Below are positions 26,288 to 36,100 of a DNA stretch of 64,000 nt, piece by piece. The notes under the pieces are model-generated. The model searched no databases, was not told the DNA's origin, and saw only the letters and a list, made by a program, of their open reading frames with translations. Source of the stretch: Streptosporangium lutulentum (lineage in GTDB: Bacteria > Actinomycetota > Actinomycetes > Streptosporangiales > Streptosporangiaceae). Every line of letters starts with the position of its first letter. Position 1 is the first letter of the stretch. The position numbers and the translations under genes were made by a program. The stretch is from NCBI RefSeq assembly GCF_030811455.1, contig NZ_JAUSQU010000001.1, forward strand, positions 62,001 through 126,000. The letters run 5' to 3'.

Positions 26288-27214
26288 TCAGTTCCTCGGT
26301 GCGACGAGCGTCGCCGCGTCCTCCGTGGCCGCCGGTGGCCGCTTGTGCCGGGTCATCCCGACGCCGACGAGGACGACGGCCATTCCCGCGATGACGCGGA
26401 GGCCGAGCTCCTCGCCGAGCACGATCGCCCCCAGTGCCACCGAGACGATCGGCAGCAGGTAGCCGACGGTGGCGGCGCTGGTCGCGCCTTCGTCCGCGAT
26501 GAGCCGGTAGTTGAGGTAGAAGGTGATTCCGGTGCTGAAGATCCCGAGAATGACGACGGCGATCACGGCCTTCGGATGGAGATCCACCGGTACCGCGCCA
26601 CCGGCGAGCAGGGCCGGCGTGCTCAGTCCCGTGGCGGCGACGAGCTGGGCCGCGGCCAGGGCGAGGGGGGCGCCGCCCTTCGGGGTGAGCTTGCGTCCCA
26701 TGTAGGCGAAGGCGATGGCGTAGCTCACCGCCGCACCGAGCAGGGCGAGGGAACCCCAGCTCAGGAGCCCGGCCTCGTGCCAGGGGGCGAAAATCAGCAA
26801 CGTGCCCGCGAACCCGAGCAGGAGCCCGCCCAGGCGGGCCGGGTGCGGTCCGCGTTCGGTGCCGATGGCGATGCCGATCAGCAGGGACCACAGCGGAGTC
26901 GTCGCGTTCAGCACGCCGGCCGTCCCGGAGTCGGCGGTCTGCTCGCCGATGCCGAAGAGGAGGAACGGCAGAGCGTTGCAGAAGAGGGCGGCCACGACGA
27001 GGTGGCCCCAGGTCGTGCGATCTCGCGGGAGGTGCTGGCGCGCGAGGCGGGCCAGGCCGAGAAGGACGGCCGCACCGAGCGCGGAGCGGGCGAAGGTGAT
27101 CTGGAACGGGGTCAGCCCGTTGTTCAGGGCCAGTTTGATCCAGAGAAAGCTCGATCCCCACAGCAGCGCGAGTACGGCCATGCGGGCCAACGAGCCACGT
27201 CCGCCGATGGTCAC
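26288..27214 (-). CDS. EamA/DMT family transporter
   Basis: A 308-residue membrane protein with about ten hydrophobic helices arranged as two EamA repeats. The first half starts MAVLALLWGSSFLWIKLAL and the second is marked by LGIFSTGITFYLNYRLIADEGA and LLPIVSVALGAIVLGEELG, the conserved EamA ends. Members of this drug/metabolite transporter superfamily export amino acids or small metabolites. GTG 27214 is chosen because GAGGAGG lies about 8 bases upstream. It is divergent from a LysR regulator (98 bases apart), the common pattern for a regulated exporter. Confidence 0.88.
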   Translation of the reverse strand: MTIGGRGSLARMAVLALLWGSSFLWIKLALNNGLTPFQITFARSALGAAVLLGLARLARQHLPRDRTTWGHLVVAALFCNALPFLLFGIGEQTADSGTAGVLNATTPLWSLLIGIAIGTERGPHPARLGGLLLGFAGTLLIFAPWHEAGLLSWGSLALLGAAVSYAIAFAYMGRKLTPKGGAPLALAAAQLVAATGLSTPALLAGGAVPVDLHPKAVIAVVILGIFSTGITFYLNYRLIADEGATSAATVGYLLPIVSVALGAIVLGEELGLRVIAGMAVVLVGVGMTRHKRPPAATEDAATLVAPRN

Positions 27215-27312
27215 TTCTCGCCTCCTCGTCCGGTCGGTTCGACATGAACGTTGCCCGAGGAGAACCTGGCAGGACAAGTGAAAGCTTCTGCACTACCTTT
27301 AAGATCTGCTAC

Positions 27313-28203
27313 ATGCTTGATGTGCGACGCATGCAGGTCCTCCGCGCGGTGGTCACCAGCGGGTCGGTGACCGCCGCGGCGGCGGATCTGGGCTACACGC
27401 CGTCCGCCGTCAGCCAGCAGGTGGCGGCGCTGGAGAAACAGGCCGGGCTCGCGTTGCTCGAACGCGTCGGCCGGGGCGTACGGCCGACGGCGGCCGGGCG
27501 GCTGCTCACCGAGCACGCGGCCGTCATCGGCAGGCAGGTGGCCGAGGCGGAGGCGGCGCTGGCCGACCTGCGAGCCGGGCGCACGGGTCGGCTGGCGATC
27601 CGCTACTTCGCGACGGCGGGCGCCACCCTGGTGGCGCCCGCGCTGGCCCGGTTCCGCCGGGAATACCCGGGCGTGCAGGTCGACCTCAAGATGACCGACC
27701 CCGAGGACCCGCTGGGGGAGGTGACGCAGGGCAGGGCCGACCTGGCCGTCGTGGTCCGGCCCCACGACCGGCTCCACGAGGGCGTCCACCTCGTCCACCT
27801 GCTCGACGATCCCTATCGCGTCGTCCTGCCCAAGGGACACCGGCTCACCTCGAAACGGGTCCTTGACCTGGCCGACCTCGCCGACGAGCCGTGGGTCGGC
27901 AGCGAGGCGCCCGGCCCCTGCCTCGACGCCATGCTCGAAGGCTGTGCCACGGCGGGCTTCGGCCCGCACTTCGTGGTGGAGAGCGAGGATTACGCCACGG
28001 CACAGGGGTTCGTCGCCGCGGGCCTGGGGATCGGCCTGATCCCGGAGCTGGGGCTGGCCAACCGCCACCCCGCCGTCGTCGTGCGCAAGGTTCGCGGACC
28101 GGAACCCAGCAGGGTGATCCACGCGGCGGTGCGGGAGACCTCGCTGGGCCAGTCGGCGCTCGGCGGACTGCTCGCCGCACTCCGGGACGCGGCGACGCGA
28201 TGA
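27313..28203 (+). CDS. LysR family transcriptional regulator
   Basis: A 296-residue LysR regulator. The helix-turn-helix is at the N-terminus (MLDVRRMQVLRAVVTSGSVT, AAAADLGYTPSAVSQQVAAL), followed by the linker helix and a periplasmic-binding-like effector domain from about residue 90 (RLAIRYFATAGATLVAPAL). The start at ATG 27313 gives the usual N-terminus; no ribosome site is obvious and the transcript may be leaderless. It probably controls the divergent EamA transporter. A small inverted repeat (GGCGACGG/CCGTCGCC at 28278-28298) 75 bases after the stop may end the transcript. Confidence 0.9.
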   Translation: MLDVRRMQVLRAVVTSGSVTAAAADLGYTPSAVSQQVAALEKQAGLALLERVGRGVRPTAAGRLLTEHAAVIGRQVAEAEAALADLRAGRTGRLAIRYFATAGATLVAPALARFRREYPGVQVDLKMTDPEDPLGEVTQGRADLAVVVRPHDRLHEGVHLVHLLDDPYRVVLPKGHRLTSKRVLDLADLADEPWVGSEAPGPCLDAMLEGCATAGFGPHFVVESEDYATAQGFVAAGLGIGLIPELGLANRHPAVVVRKVRGPEPSRVIHAAVRETSLGQSALGGLLAALRDAATR

Positions 28204-28511
28204 ACGTCAGCCGCCGCGAGAGCCGGAGAGGTGCCGGCGACGGCGGTGCGGTGAACGCCGGCCACCTGAGGGGCGTCGGCGACGGCGACGCCGTCGCCGC
28301 CCGATCGTGACGTACGGCTCGGCGGTGCCGTCTCCGGAAGGGAAGGCCGGGACACGCCGGGCAGAGCCGTTCACTTTCCCGACCATGTGTGCACTCCTGT
28401 TTCAGCCCCGCAGTTTGCCTCGGTGCGTTGAACTTTCGACTCGATTGTCTTGATCGGGAACACCCGTTCTTCGGATGATTGCGATCACCCACCGAGTCAC
28501 AAGGATGTGTC
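28204..28511. other. 308-bp gap between LysR gene and secreted glycosidase gene
   Basis: Apart from the hairpin at 28278-28298 and the ribosome site AAGGA before the next gene, I see no gene or RNA here. The lower-GC stretch at about 28380-28510 probably carries the promoter of the secreted enzyme. Confidence 0.4.
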
Positions 28512-30146
28512 ATGGACAACCACCCAGGCCGCGGACGCGGCTCCCGTGCGCGGCTCGCGCTCGGCGTGGCCGCCGTGCTGGCCGTCGCAGCACCACTGTC
28601 GATCTCCGGGGTGGCCGCGGCGGCGGAGCCGGCCGCACCCGTCGTGTCCACCGCTTCGACCGGCGGCGGGACCGCGGCGCAGTGGACGACGCGGACCGTC
28701 GCGCCGGGGGTGGAGGTGCGCACCGGCACGATCAGGAATCCCGCGGCCACGCCCGGCTGGACCGTCACGGTGCAGGCCGCCGTCACGTCCCGGTTCGGCA
28801 CCCCGGCCTGGGCCGTGGTGGGGACGGAGTCGTGGGCCTCGGAGACCGTGAGCCGGTTGCGCGCCGCCGGCTTCGAGCCTGACGTGACCCGGGTGCCGTG
28901 GCCGGCTTACGCCGACACGCCGCACGGCCTCATGGGCGTACGGGTCCGGATCGGCTCCTACCCGACCCAGGACGCGGCGAAGAGCACGGCGTCGCAGGTC
29001 ACCGCGGCGGGACTCCGTACCGTCGTGGAGTGGACCGGCTACGACGCCGACCAGCCTGCCGACGTGGAGAACATCCAGGTCGCGGTCATCGACCCGCGCA
29101 GGTTCGCCGGCTCCGTCAAGGCCACCCACGACGGCAACGTCGCCCAGCGGGAGACGACGTCGTCGGTGGCCGCCGAACTGGGTTCGCTGGTGGGTGTCAA
29201 CGGCGGCTTCTTCCTCACCTCCAACGCCGACGGCGTCCAGGGCGTCCAGGCCGGCATCGGCGCCTACAACGGCGAGCTGGCCTCGATGGCGGTGGGCTCA
29301 CGCGCGGCCTTGATCCTCGGGGACGGCGGCCGGCGCAACCGGATCGCCGATCTGACCACCACCGTCACCGTGAGCGCCGGTCGCGCCGACCGCGCCGTCC
29401 GGGGCATCAACCGCACGCCGGGACTGGCACGGAACTGCGGCGTGCCCGGCGGGACTCCCACCGCGGAGCCGCGCCACGACGTCACCTGCACCCTGACCGA
29501 CGACCTGGTCACGTTCACGGCCGAGTACGCCCACGACCTGCCGGCCGGTGCCGGGGTCCAGGCGGTGCTGGACTCCAAGGGCCGCGTGGTGTCGGTCGGC
29601 GCCCGGGGAGGCGTCGTCACGCCCGGCCACACCGTGCTCCAGGGCATCGGCGCGGCGGCCGACTGGCTCACCGCCCACGCCGTGGTGGGCAAGAAGGTCT
29701 CCGTGACGGAGGTCGTCCGCGACGCCGACGGCCGGAGGGTCAAGCTCGGCGCGAACGACAGCATCATCAGCGCCGCCCCGACGCTGGTGGAGAACGGGCG
29801 GATCCACATCGACGCCGCCACCGAGGGCGTCGTCGACCCGGCGGACCTGTCCTTCGGTTACGCGTGGGCGAACAACCGCCAGCCCCGGACGATGGCCGGC
29901 ATCGACCGGCAGGGCAAGCTGCTGCTGGTCACCGTGGACGGCCGTCTCAGCGGCGGGAGCGAGGGCTTCACCATCGCCGAGGGCGCGGCCTTCATGCGGT
30001 CCCTCGGCGCGGAGCAGGCGCTGAACCTGGACGGTGGAGGCTCCACCGCCATGGCGGTGAACGGCGCTCTCGTCAACCGCCCGTCGGACGCGACGGGCGA
30101 ACGCGCCGTGGGCGACACGATTCAGGTGCTGCCGCGCACCCGCTGA
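28512..30146 (+). CDS. Secreted phosphodiester glycosidase (NAGPA domain) with SPOR-like repeat
   Basis: A 544-residue exported protein. Residues 1 to about 37 form a signal peptide (twin basic start, hydrophobic LALGVAAVLAVAAPLSI, then AAAA cleavage region). About residues 55-165 resemble SPOR-like repeats (WAVVGTESWASETVSRLRAAG, VRIGSYPTQDAAKSTASQV). The rest is a phosphodiester glycosidase domain related to N-acetylglucosamine-1-phosphodiester alpha-N-acetylglucosaminidase: VNGGFFLT, PRTMAGIDRQGKLLLVTVDG and ALNLDGGGSTAMAVNG are its hallmark strings. It likely acts on glycopolymers outside the membrane, bound to cell wall by the SPOR-like part. ATG 28512 has AAGGA about 6 bases upstream. 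A strong terminator follows. Confidence 0.85.
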   Translation: MDNHPGRGRGSRARLALGVAAVLAVAAPLSISGVAAAAEPAAPVVSTASTGGGTAAQWTTRTVAPGVEVRTGTIRNPAATPGWTVTVQAAVTSRFGTPAWAVVGTESWASETVSRLRAAGFEPDVTRVPWPAYADTPHGLMGVRVRIGSYPTQDAAKSTASQVTAAGLRTVVEWTGYDADQPADVENIQVAVIDPRRFAGSVKATHDGNVAQRETTSSVAAELGSLVGVNGGFFLTSNADGVQGVQAGIGAYNGELASMAVGSRAALILGDGGRRNRIADLTTTVTVSAGRADRAVRGINRTPGLARNCGVPGGTPTAEPRHDVTCTLTDDLVTFTAEYAHDLPAGAGVQAVLDSKGRVVSVGARGGVVTPGHTVLQGIGAAADWLTAHAVVGKKVSVTEVVRDADGRRVKLGANDSIISAAPTLVENGRIHIDAATEGVVDPADLSFGYAWANNRQPRTMAGIDRQGKLLLVTVDGRLSGGSEGFTIAEGAAFMRSLGAEQALNLDGGGSTAMAVNGALVNRPSDATGERAVGDTIQVLPRTR

Positions 30147-30186
30147 CGTCGGGCCGTAAGCCGGTGTCCGCCAGGGGGTGAACCGG

Positions 30187-30230
30187 AAAAGGGGTGTCCC
30201 GGCCGTCACATCGGCCGGGACACCCCTTTT
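30187..30230 (+). terminator. Rho-independent terminator
   Basis: Perfect 19-base arms (30187-30205 and 30212-30230) with a 6-base loop, preceded by A4 and ending in T5, a canonical intrinsic terminator 40 bases after the glycosidase stop. The A/T symmetry lets it work in both directions. Confidence 0.93.
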
Positions 30231-30267
30231 TGTGTTCACGGAGGAACGGAACTCCTCCAGATCGGGA

Positions 30268-30363
30268 TCAGCACTCGCGCATGGCGCGCGCCTCCTCGGT
30301 AACGGCGGTCATGGTGGCGTAGACGATGTCACCGAACTCGCCCTTGATCGCGTTGAAGGACAT
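30268..30363 (-). CDS. Possible 31-residue small ORF
   Basis: An ATG at 30363 opens MSFNAIKGEFGDIVYATMTA and continues to a final Cys (31 residues, TGA at 30268-30270). It lies 19 bases downstream of the MFS gene on the same strand and just before the bidirectional terminator. Codon third positions are GC-rich as in real genes of this genome, but no good ribosome site is seen. It may be a tiny gene in the MFS transcript or the tail of a deleted gene. I do not recognise the sequence. Confidence 0.3.
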   Translation of the reverse strand: MSFNAIKGEFGDIVYATMTAVTEEARAMREC

Positions 30364-30382
30364 CGCTCGGTGGCCCGCTGTT

Positions 30383-31819
30383 CTATCTGGTCGCGGTCTC
30401 GGCGGGGACGGGCTCGTGGATCCGGGGCGCCTTGCGGGCGCGGAGGCCGAACGCGGTGACGACCGCGCCGAGGGCCCCCGCGACGACCGGGACGACGAGG
30501 GCGGCCCGGAGCGCGTCCAGCCCCGCCTCCGGTGAGCCGCCGTCGCCGAGCGCCGCGACGTTGACGGCGGTCACCGCTGACAGGCCGAGGGCGATGCCGA
30601 ACTGGATCGCGGTGTACAGCAGGCCGCCGGCGAGGCCGTGCTCGTGTTCGTCGACGTCCTCGACGGCGGCCATGGTCAACGGGCCGTAGGCCAGGGAGAA
30701 GGCCAGTCCCAGCAGGACCATGGTCGGCAGCATGGCGGTGTAGGCCCAGTCCAGCCCGACGGGCAGGAACAGCACGTAGGCCAGGGTCGCCAGGACCAGC
30801 CCTCCGAACAGCACCGGGACGTTGCCGAACCGGTTCACCAGCCGTGGCGTCAGGGTCGGGGCGAGAACGGCGTCGACGCCGATCACCAGCATGGCCAGGC
30901 CCGTCTGCAGCGTGCTCCAGCCGCGCAGTTCCTGCAGGTACAGGGTGGCCAGGAACTGGAAGCCGGCGAAGGACCCGAGGAACAACAGCGCTCCCAGGTT
31001 GGCGCGTACCAGGGGGCCTGAGCGCAGGATTCCCAGCCGCAGCAGCGGGTCGGCCGACCGCCGCTCGATCACGACGAAGAGGGCCAGCAGCGCCAGACCC
31101 GCGGCGAACGCCCCCACCGTGCCGCCCCAGCCGTTGCCGGAGTGCTCCAGGCGGATCACTCCGTACACCAGCAGCAGCATCGCGCCGGTGACGCTGAACG
31201 CGCCGGCGAGGTCGAAGCCGCCGGCCGGGCGGTCCGGAGCCCTCGAATCCTTGATCAGAGGGATGGCGGCCAGCAGGATCGCCGCCGACAGGATGACCGG
31301 GGCGAAGAACACCCACCGCCAGCCGAACGAGGCCAGCAGGCCACCGGCGACCAGGCCGAGCGAGAAGCCGCCCGCCGCCGTTCCGGCGTAGACCCCCAGC
31401 GCCTTGGTGCGCTGCGGGCCCTCGGGAAAGTTGCCGGTGACGAGCGCCAGCCCGGCGGGGGTCATGAAGGCCGCCGCGACCCCGGTGGCGAACCTGGCGA
31501 CCAGCAGCATCCACCCCTCGGTGGCGAATCCGCCCAGGCCGGAGAAGACCAGGAAGACGGCCAGCCAGAACAGGAACATCCTGCGGTGGCCCAGCAGGTC
31601 GGCGGTACGGCCGCCCAGCAGCATGAACCCGCCGTAACCGAGCACGTAGGCGCTGACCACACCGCTGAGCATCCCGGTGGACAGGCCCAGGTCGGCCCGG
31701 ATCGACGGCAACGCGACGTTCAGCATCGCCACGTCGATGCCCTCCAGGAAGATCGCCCCGCACAGTACGAACAACACACCCCAGGCGCGTCCGTCCATAC
31801 GGCCGCTCGATGCGGACAT
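30383..31819 (-). CDS. MFS drug-efflux transporter (DHA2/EmrB-QacA type)
   Basis: A 478-residue transporter with about 14 hydrophobic segments. LFVLCGAIFLEGIDVAMLNV (helix 1), ADLLGHRRMFL (loop 2-3 MFS motif), ARFATGVAAAFMTPAGLALV and the motif-C-like GGLLASFGWRWVFF match proton-driven multidrug exporters. ATG 31819 is chosen with GAGAGGA just upstream; upstream in-frame codons overlap the divergent regulator's promoter. The divergent HxlR regulator, 94 bases away, probably controls it. Substrate unknown. Confidence 0.9.
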   Translation of the reverse strand: MSASSGRMDGRAWGVLFVLCGAIFLEGIDVAMLNVALPSIRADLGLSTGMLSGVVSAYVLGYGGFMLLGGRTADLLGHRRMFLFWLAVFLVFSGLGGFATEGWMLLVARFATGVAAAFMTPAGLALVTGNFPEGPQRTKALGVYAGTAAGGFSLGLVAGGLLASFGWRWVFFAPVILSAAILLAAIPLIKDSRAPDRPAGGFDLAGAFSVTGAMLLLVYGVIRLEHSGNGWGGTVGAFAAGLALLALFVVIERRSADPLLRLGILRSGPLVRANLGALLFLGSFAGFQFLATLYLQELRGWSTLQTGLAMLVIGVDAVLAPTLTPRLVNRFGNVPVLFGGLVLATLAYVLFLPVGLDWAYTAMLPTMVLLGLAFSLAYGPLTMAAVEDVDEHEHGLAGGLLYTAIQFGIALGLSAVTAVNVAALGDGGSPEAGLDALRAALVVPVVAGALGAVVTAFGLRARKAPRIHEPVPAETATR

Positions 31820-31913
31820 GAGTTGATTCCTCTCGCGAAAGGCGGGACCGGCCAGGTTCTCCAAATGACTGCCGGTTCCCTCTTGTAACCAGCAGCAGCT
31901 TCGGACACCATCG

Positions 31914-32414
31914 ATGACCATGGAAGACGGCACTTCAAAGTCCCTCGGTCACTGCGGGGATACCGACGACGACTACGACGTTCTTCAGTGGGACACGCGG
32001 GAGGACTGTGAGGTCCGGCAGATCCTCGACCGGATCGCCGACAAATGGTCGCTACTGGTCATCGCCCTGCTCGACCAGCGCAGCCTGCGCTTCACCGAGC
32101 TGCGTCGCAAGATCGACGGAATCAGCCAGCGGATGCTCGCCCGGACCCTGCGCCATCTGGAGCGCGACGGTCTGGTGAGCCGTACGGTGCATCCGGTCGT
32201 GCCGCCACGGGTGGACTACGAGCTCACACCCTTGGGCGCGAGCCTGCACCACACCGTCCGCGCGCTGGTCACCTGGACCGAGAAGCACCAGAACGAGATC
32301 GCCGTCGCCCGTTCGGCGTACGACGTCCGCGTGGTGGTCGAGCAGGAGGCCGCGGAGAAGGAGGCGGTGCGGCGGGAGGCCATGGCCCGGGGGGTACTCG
32401 CGGGCGGGCGTTGA
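31914..32414 (+). CDS. HxlR family winged-helix regulator
   Basis: A 166-residue regulator. The HxlR hallmarks are present: DCEVRQILDRIADKWSLLV, then RFTELRRKIDGISQRMLART and LRHLERDGLVSRTVHP, ending with VDYELTPLGASL. A single cysteine (EDCEV, near residue 31) sits where redox- or electrophile-sensing HxlR proteins carry their sensor Cys. An extra Glu/Ala-rich tail follows the winged helix. ATG 31914 and ATG 31920 are both possible starts. It most likely controls the divergent MFS gene; GGTT and AACC flank a 9-base centre at 31874-31890 in the shared promoter. Confidence 0.87.
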   Translation: MTMEDGTSKSLGHCGDTDDDYDVLQWDTREDCEVRQILDRIADKWSLLVIALLDQRSLRFTELRRKIDGISQRMLARTLRHLERDGLVSRTVHPVVPPRVDYELTPLGASLHHTVRALVTWTEKHQNEIAVARSAYDVRVVVEQEAAEKEAVRREAMARGVLAGGR

Positions 32415-32429
32415 GGGAACGCGTCAGGC

Positions 32430-32525
32430 TTATCGCCTGATGCGGGCTAGTTTTTCGGGATTTATCACAATGTCGATGGCGGTGATGCGCCCGTCGGCCC
32501 CGGCCTGATGTGAACTCCCGCCGCG
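32430..32525 (-). pseudogene. C-terminal scar of an ECF41-type sigma factor gene
   Basis: On the minus strand this frame reads RGGSSHQAGADGRITAIDIV followed by INPEKLARIRR and a stop. That is the characteristic end of SigJ/ECF41 sigma factors, whose SnoaL-like C-terminal domain finishes with DGR-I-x-x-I-x-x-V-x-NP-x-KL. A stop codon directly upstream (32526-32528) and the absence of sigma-2 or sigma-4 regions show that only the tail remains. It overlaps the AT-rich region 32440-32570, where no other gene is seen. Confidence 0.6.
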
Positions 32526-32753
32526 TCAAATGATCGCTTTTCGTAAATGCCTTCTATTTCAGATTTTTGATTGGGGGGCGAAGGCCGGGGTAGTCGTTTC
32601 GAACCGTCATCAGCGGTTCGGAACGGCGAGCGCCCGGCCCTCGAAAGCCGGACCCTCGCCGCGACGTGGAAAGTGAGTCAGGTGCCACGCGGGAATCGCG
32701 GGACGTCACTTTCCCGGCCGCGATGCGAATACGACTCGACGAAAGGTGAGATC

Positions 32754-33026
32754 GTGGCGAACAATTCTGGACAGACCGGTTCCGACGCGGCGTCGGCCGC
32801 CGCCAAGACATTGGCGGACCCCACGTCGACCCCCAAGGAGAAGTCCGCCGCGGCCAGTGCGTTGTCGCAGGCCCCGGAGAGCGAGGGGGAGACCGGCGCC
32901 AAGGCGGCGTCGGCCTCGTCCAAGACGCTGTCGGACTCGAAATCGGCCGGTGCGGAGAAGTCCGCCGCGGCCAGCGCGCTGTCGCAGACGCCGACGGACG
33001 CGGATAAGGACGCGAAGAAGAAGTAG
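32754..33026 (+). CDS. Small Ala/Ser/Lys-rich protein with two internal repeats
   Basis: A 90-residue hydrophilic protein. It contains two copies of one unit: KTLADPTSTPKEKSAAASAL then SQAPE, and KTLSDSKSAGAEKSAAASAL then SQTPT. The KSAAASALSQ signature resembles a widespread family of short proteins with a KSAAGSALSQ motif and no known function; members usually have one unit, so this one looks internally duplicated. The GTG start at 32754 is preceded by AAAGGTGAG. No signal peptide, no cysteine, ends in three lysines. A strong hairpin follows. Confidence 0.72.
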   Translation: MANNSGQTGSDAASAAAKTLADPTSTPKEKSAAASALSQAPESEGETGAKAASASSKTLSDSKSAGAEKSAAASALSQTPTDADKDAKKK

Positions 33027-33108
33027 CCGCGGACAGAGGGGAGAGGAAGCCGGGACCCTCACCCCGATCGAGCGGTCGCGCGCCCGGAACCGTGACGCGT
33101 ACACGGAT

Positions 33109-33143
33109 CGGCCGTGGCACACCTGGCCGGTGTGCCACGGCCG
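33109..33143. terminator. Terminator between convergent genes
   Basis: CGGCCGTGGCACACC and GGTGTGCCACGGCCG form perfect 15-base arms around a 5-base loop, followed by GGTTTT. It separates the small repeat protein from the convergent 1386-residue gene. Confidence 0.88.
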
Positions 33144-33154
33144 CGGTTTTCCGG

Positions 33155-36100
33155 TTAGGACAGACGCGCGATGAGCGCGTCGGTGTCGCGGGTCAGGACC
33201 TGACGGACCTCCTCCACGGTCACGATCGCCGCGTCGGCGGCCACGGCGCGGAACTGCTCCAGCGCCTTGACGGTCTTGGCGTCATTGCCGTTCACCTCGG
33301 CCTTGAGCACCTTGGTGAGCTGGTTGTGCAGCTTGTTCGCGCCCTTCTGGCTGAGCCTGCTCGTCGCGGCGAACCTGTCGATCAGGTTGCCCAGGTCACG
33401 CGTGGAGGTGGTGACTCCGAAGGTGACCGTCTGGTTGGTCCTGTTGCCCGCGTTGTCGGTCGCGGTGACCTTCAGCGCGTGGGTGGCGAGGCTCAGGTCG
33501 TACAGCGGCAGCAGCAGGCCGGACTGGTGGGGGGCGGAGTCGAGTGTGCCCTTGAGGGTCTTGACCCCCGAGGTGCTGTCCACCGCCTGCCAGCTGATCC
33601 GCAGGTCCTGGCTGTCGCCGTAGATCTGGCCGTCGGAGATGCCGGAGATCAGGACGGTCGGGCGGGTGCCGTCGATCTTCAGCGTGGCGGCCTTCTCGGT
33701 CTCCACGTTGCCGGCCTTGTCCTTGGCCCGGTAGGCGAGGGTGTGGGTGCCGTCGCCGGAGATGTTCACCGGCTCGGTGTACGGCTTCCAGCCGCCGTCG
33801 TCGAGGGAGTACTCGATCCCGGCCGCTCCCGAGGTCGCGTCGGTGGTCGCCAGGGTGACCGGCACCGTGGTGCCGTGCCAGCCGTCGTCGCCGGCCGCCG
33901 CGAACTGGGCGGTGGTCAGCGGCGCGGTGGCGTCCTTCTTCACCGAGACGGTGTCCTCCGCGACGTTGCCCGCCCGGTCGGTGACCCGGTAGGCCACGGT
34001 GTGGTCGCCGTCGGCGGTCAGGCTCACCGGCTCGGAGTAGGCCGTCCACGGTCCGCCGTCGACCTTGACCTCCGTCTTGGCGATCCCCGAGGCGTCCTCG
34101 GCGGTCACCGCCACCGAGACGCTGGAGACGAACCAGCCGGCGGCGCCGTCCGGGGTGGCCGGGGTGGTGGTCGCCGAGACGGTCGGCTTCACGGTGTCGG
34201 CGGCGCAGTCGCCCTGGGCCAGGCCCATGGCGTAGCGGATGCCGCCGACCAGCAGCTTGCGGAAGTCGCCGTCGGTGTACGACTCCTGGGTGTGGCCGAG
34301 GCCGGTGTAGAACGACCGTCCCTCACCCTGCGTGCGGCACCAGGTGATGGGGTGGTCGCCGCCCATGTCGCCGCCGGTGTAGCTGCTCTCGTCCAGGCTC
34401 TGCAGGACGTGAACGGCACCCCGGGGGTTGGTGCGGTAGTTGTACCACTCGTCGGAGCGGTTCCAGGTCGCCCCGAGGTGCGCGGTGGCGGGGTGGGTGC
34501 GGTCCTCGTTCTTGACGGTGGCCTGCTGGGGGGCCGGGTGGCCCTTGAAGTAGGCCCCGACGAGCTTCCCGTAGTACGGCCAGTCGTACTCGGTGTCGGC
34601 GGCGGCGTGGACGCCGAAGTAGCCGCCTCCGCCGTCGACGTACGCCTCGAAGGCCGCCTGCTGGGCGTCGTCGAGCACGTCGCCGGTGGTGCTGAGGAAC
34701 ACGACCGCCTTGTAGTTCGCCAGGTTGGCGGCGGTGAAGGCGCCCGCGTCCTCGGTCGCGGTCACCGAGTACCCGCCCGTCTCGGCGAGGTCCTGGATGG
34801 CCTTGATGCCCGCCGGGATGGCGTCGTGCCGGAAGCCGGCCGTCTTGGAGAAGACCAGCAGCCGGTCGTCCGAGGGCTCACCGCCGCCGGTGCCGAGGGT
34901 GAAGGTGTCCACGTCGTAGAGGTTGCCCCGGCCGCTGGGGCCCTTGAAGACGAGGAACAGCGTGGTGGAGCCGCTGGGCGCGTTGCTCAGGTCCGCCGAG
35001 ACGTCGACGAAGGTGTCCCAGTTACCGGTGATCGGAACGGTCGCCGTACCGAGCAGGGGTCCGGTCGCCGAGCCTGTGCGGACCTCGATGGTGCCGCCGG
35101 CGCCGGCGGAGGCGACCCGTGCCGTGAACGTGTTCGCGTTGCCCAGCGCGTAGGGCTGGAAGGAGATCCAGTCGTTGTTGTCGGTGAAGCCGATCGCCTT
35201 GCGGCCTTCGGCGGAGCCGTGGTCGGTGATCTGGATGCCGGACTGGGCGCCGAAGTGCTCGGCCTGGCGGTGACGGGGCTGCAGGATGCGCGTGCTCTCG
35301 CCGGTCAGGCCGTCGCTGTCGGTGTAGGTGGCGACGAGGACGCCGTAGAGGTTGGCTGCGGCGTCGTGCTCACCGTCGGACGGGACCACGATGCTGCCCG
35401 AGCAGCCGCCCTTGGAGGTGATCAGGTGACGGTGGTTGTCGTGGCCCAGCAGGTAGTCGACGTTGACCTTGGTGCAGTCGATCGAGGAGTCCTCGGGGTC
35501 GGTGACGTCGACCGTGAAGGGCACGGTGTCACCGAAGGAGAACAGCTGCCCGTCGGCGGGCAGGGTCAGCTTCACCGTGGGAGCGGTGTTGCCGACGGTC
35601 ACGATGACGTTCGCGGTCCCGGTCAGCCCCTCCGGATCGGTGACGGTCAGCGTCGGGGTGTAGGTGTCCTCCTCCTCGTAGACGTGGGTCGGGTTGGCCT
35701 CGGTGGAGGTGTTGCCGTCGCCGAAGTCCCACGAGTAGGTCAGCGCGCCGCCCTCGGGGTCGGAGCTGCCGGCCGAGGAGAACTTCACGGTCAGCGGCGG
35801 GAGGCCGGAGACCTTGTCGGCCGCGACCTTGGCGATCGGGTTGCGGTTGGTACCCGCGAGATACTCCACCCGGTAAAGGGCCTGGTTGTCGCTGCCGGTG
35901 CCGTAGTCGAGCACATACAGCGCGCCCTCGGGACCGAAGGCCATGTCCATCACCTGGGTGCCGGTCCAGGGGAAGTCCTCGATCACGCCGGGGGCGCCGT
36001 CACCCTTCACCTCGATCGCCTTGATCCATCTGCGGCCCAGCTCACCGGCGAAGTAGCGGCCGTCGAGGGAGGCGGGGAACTTGACGTTCGATTCGAGATC

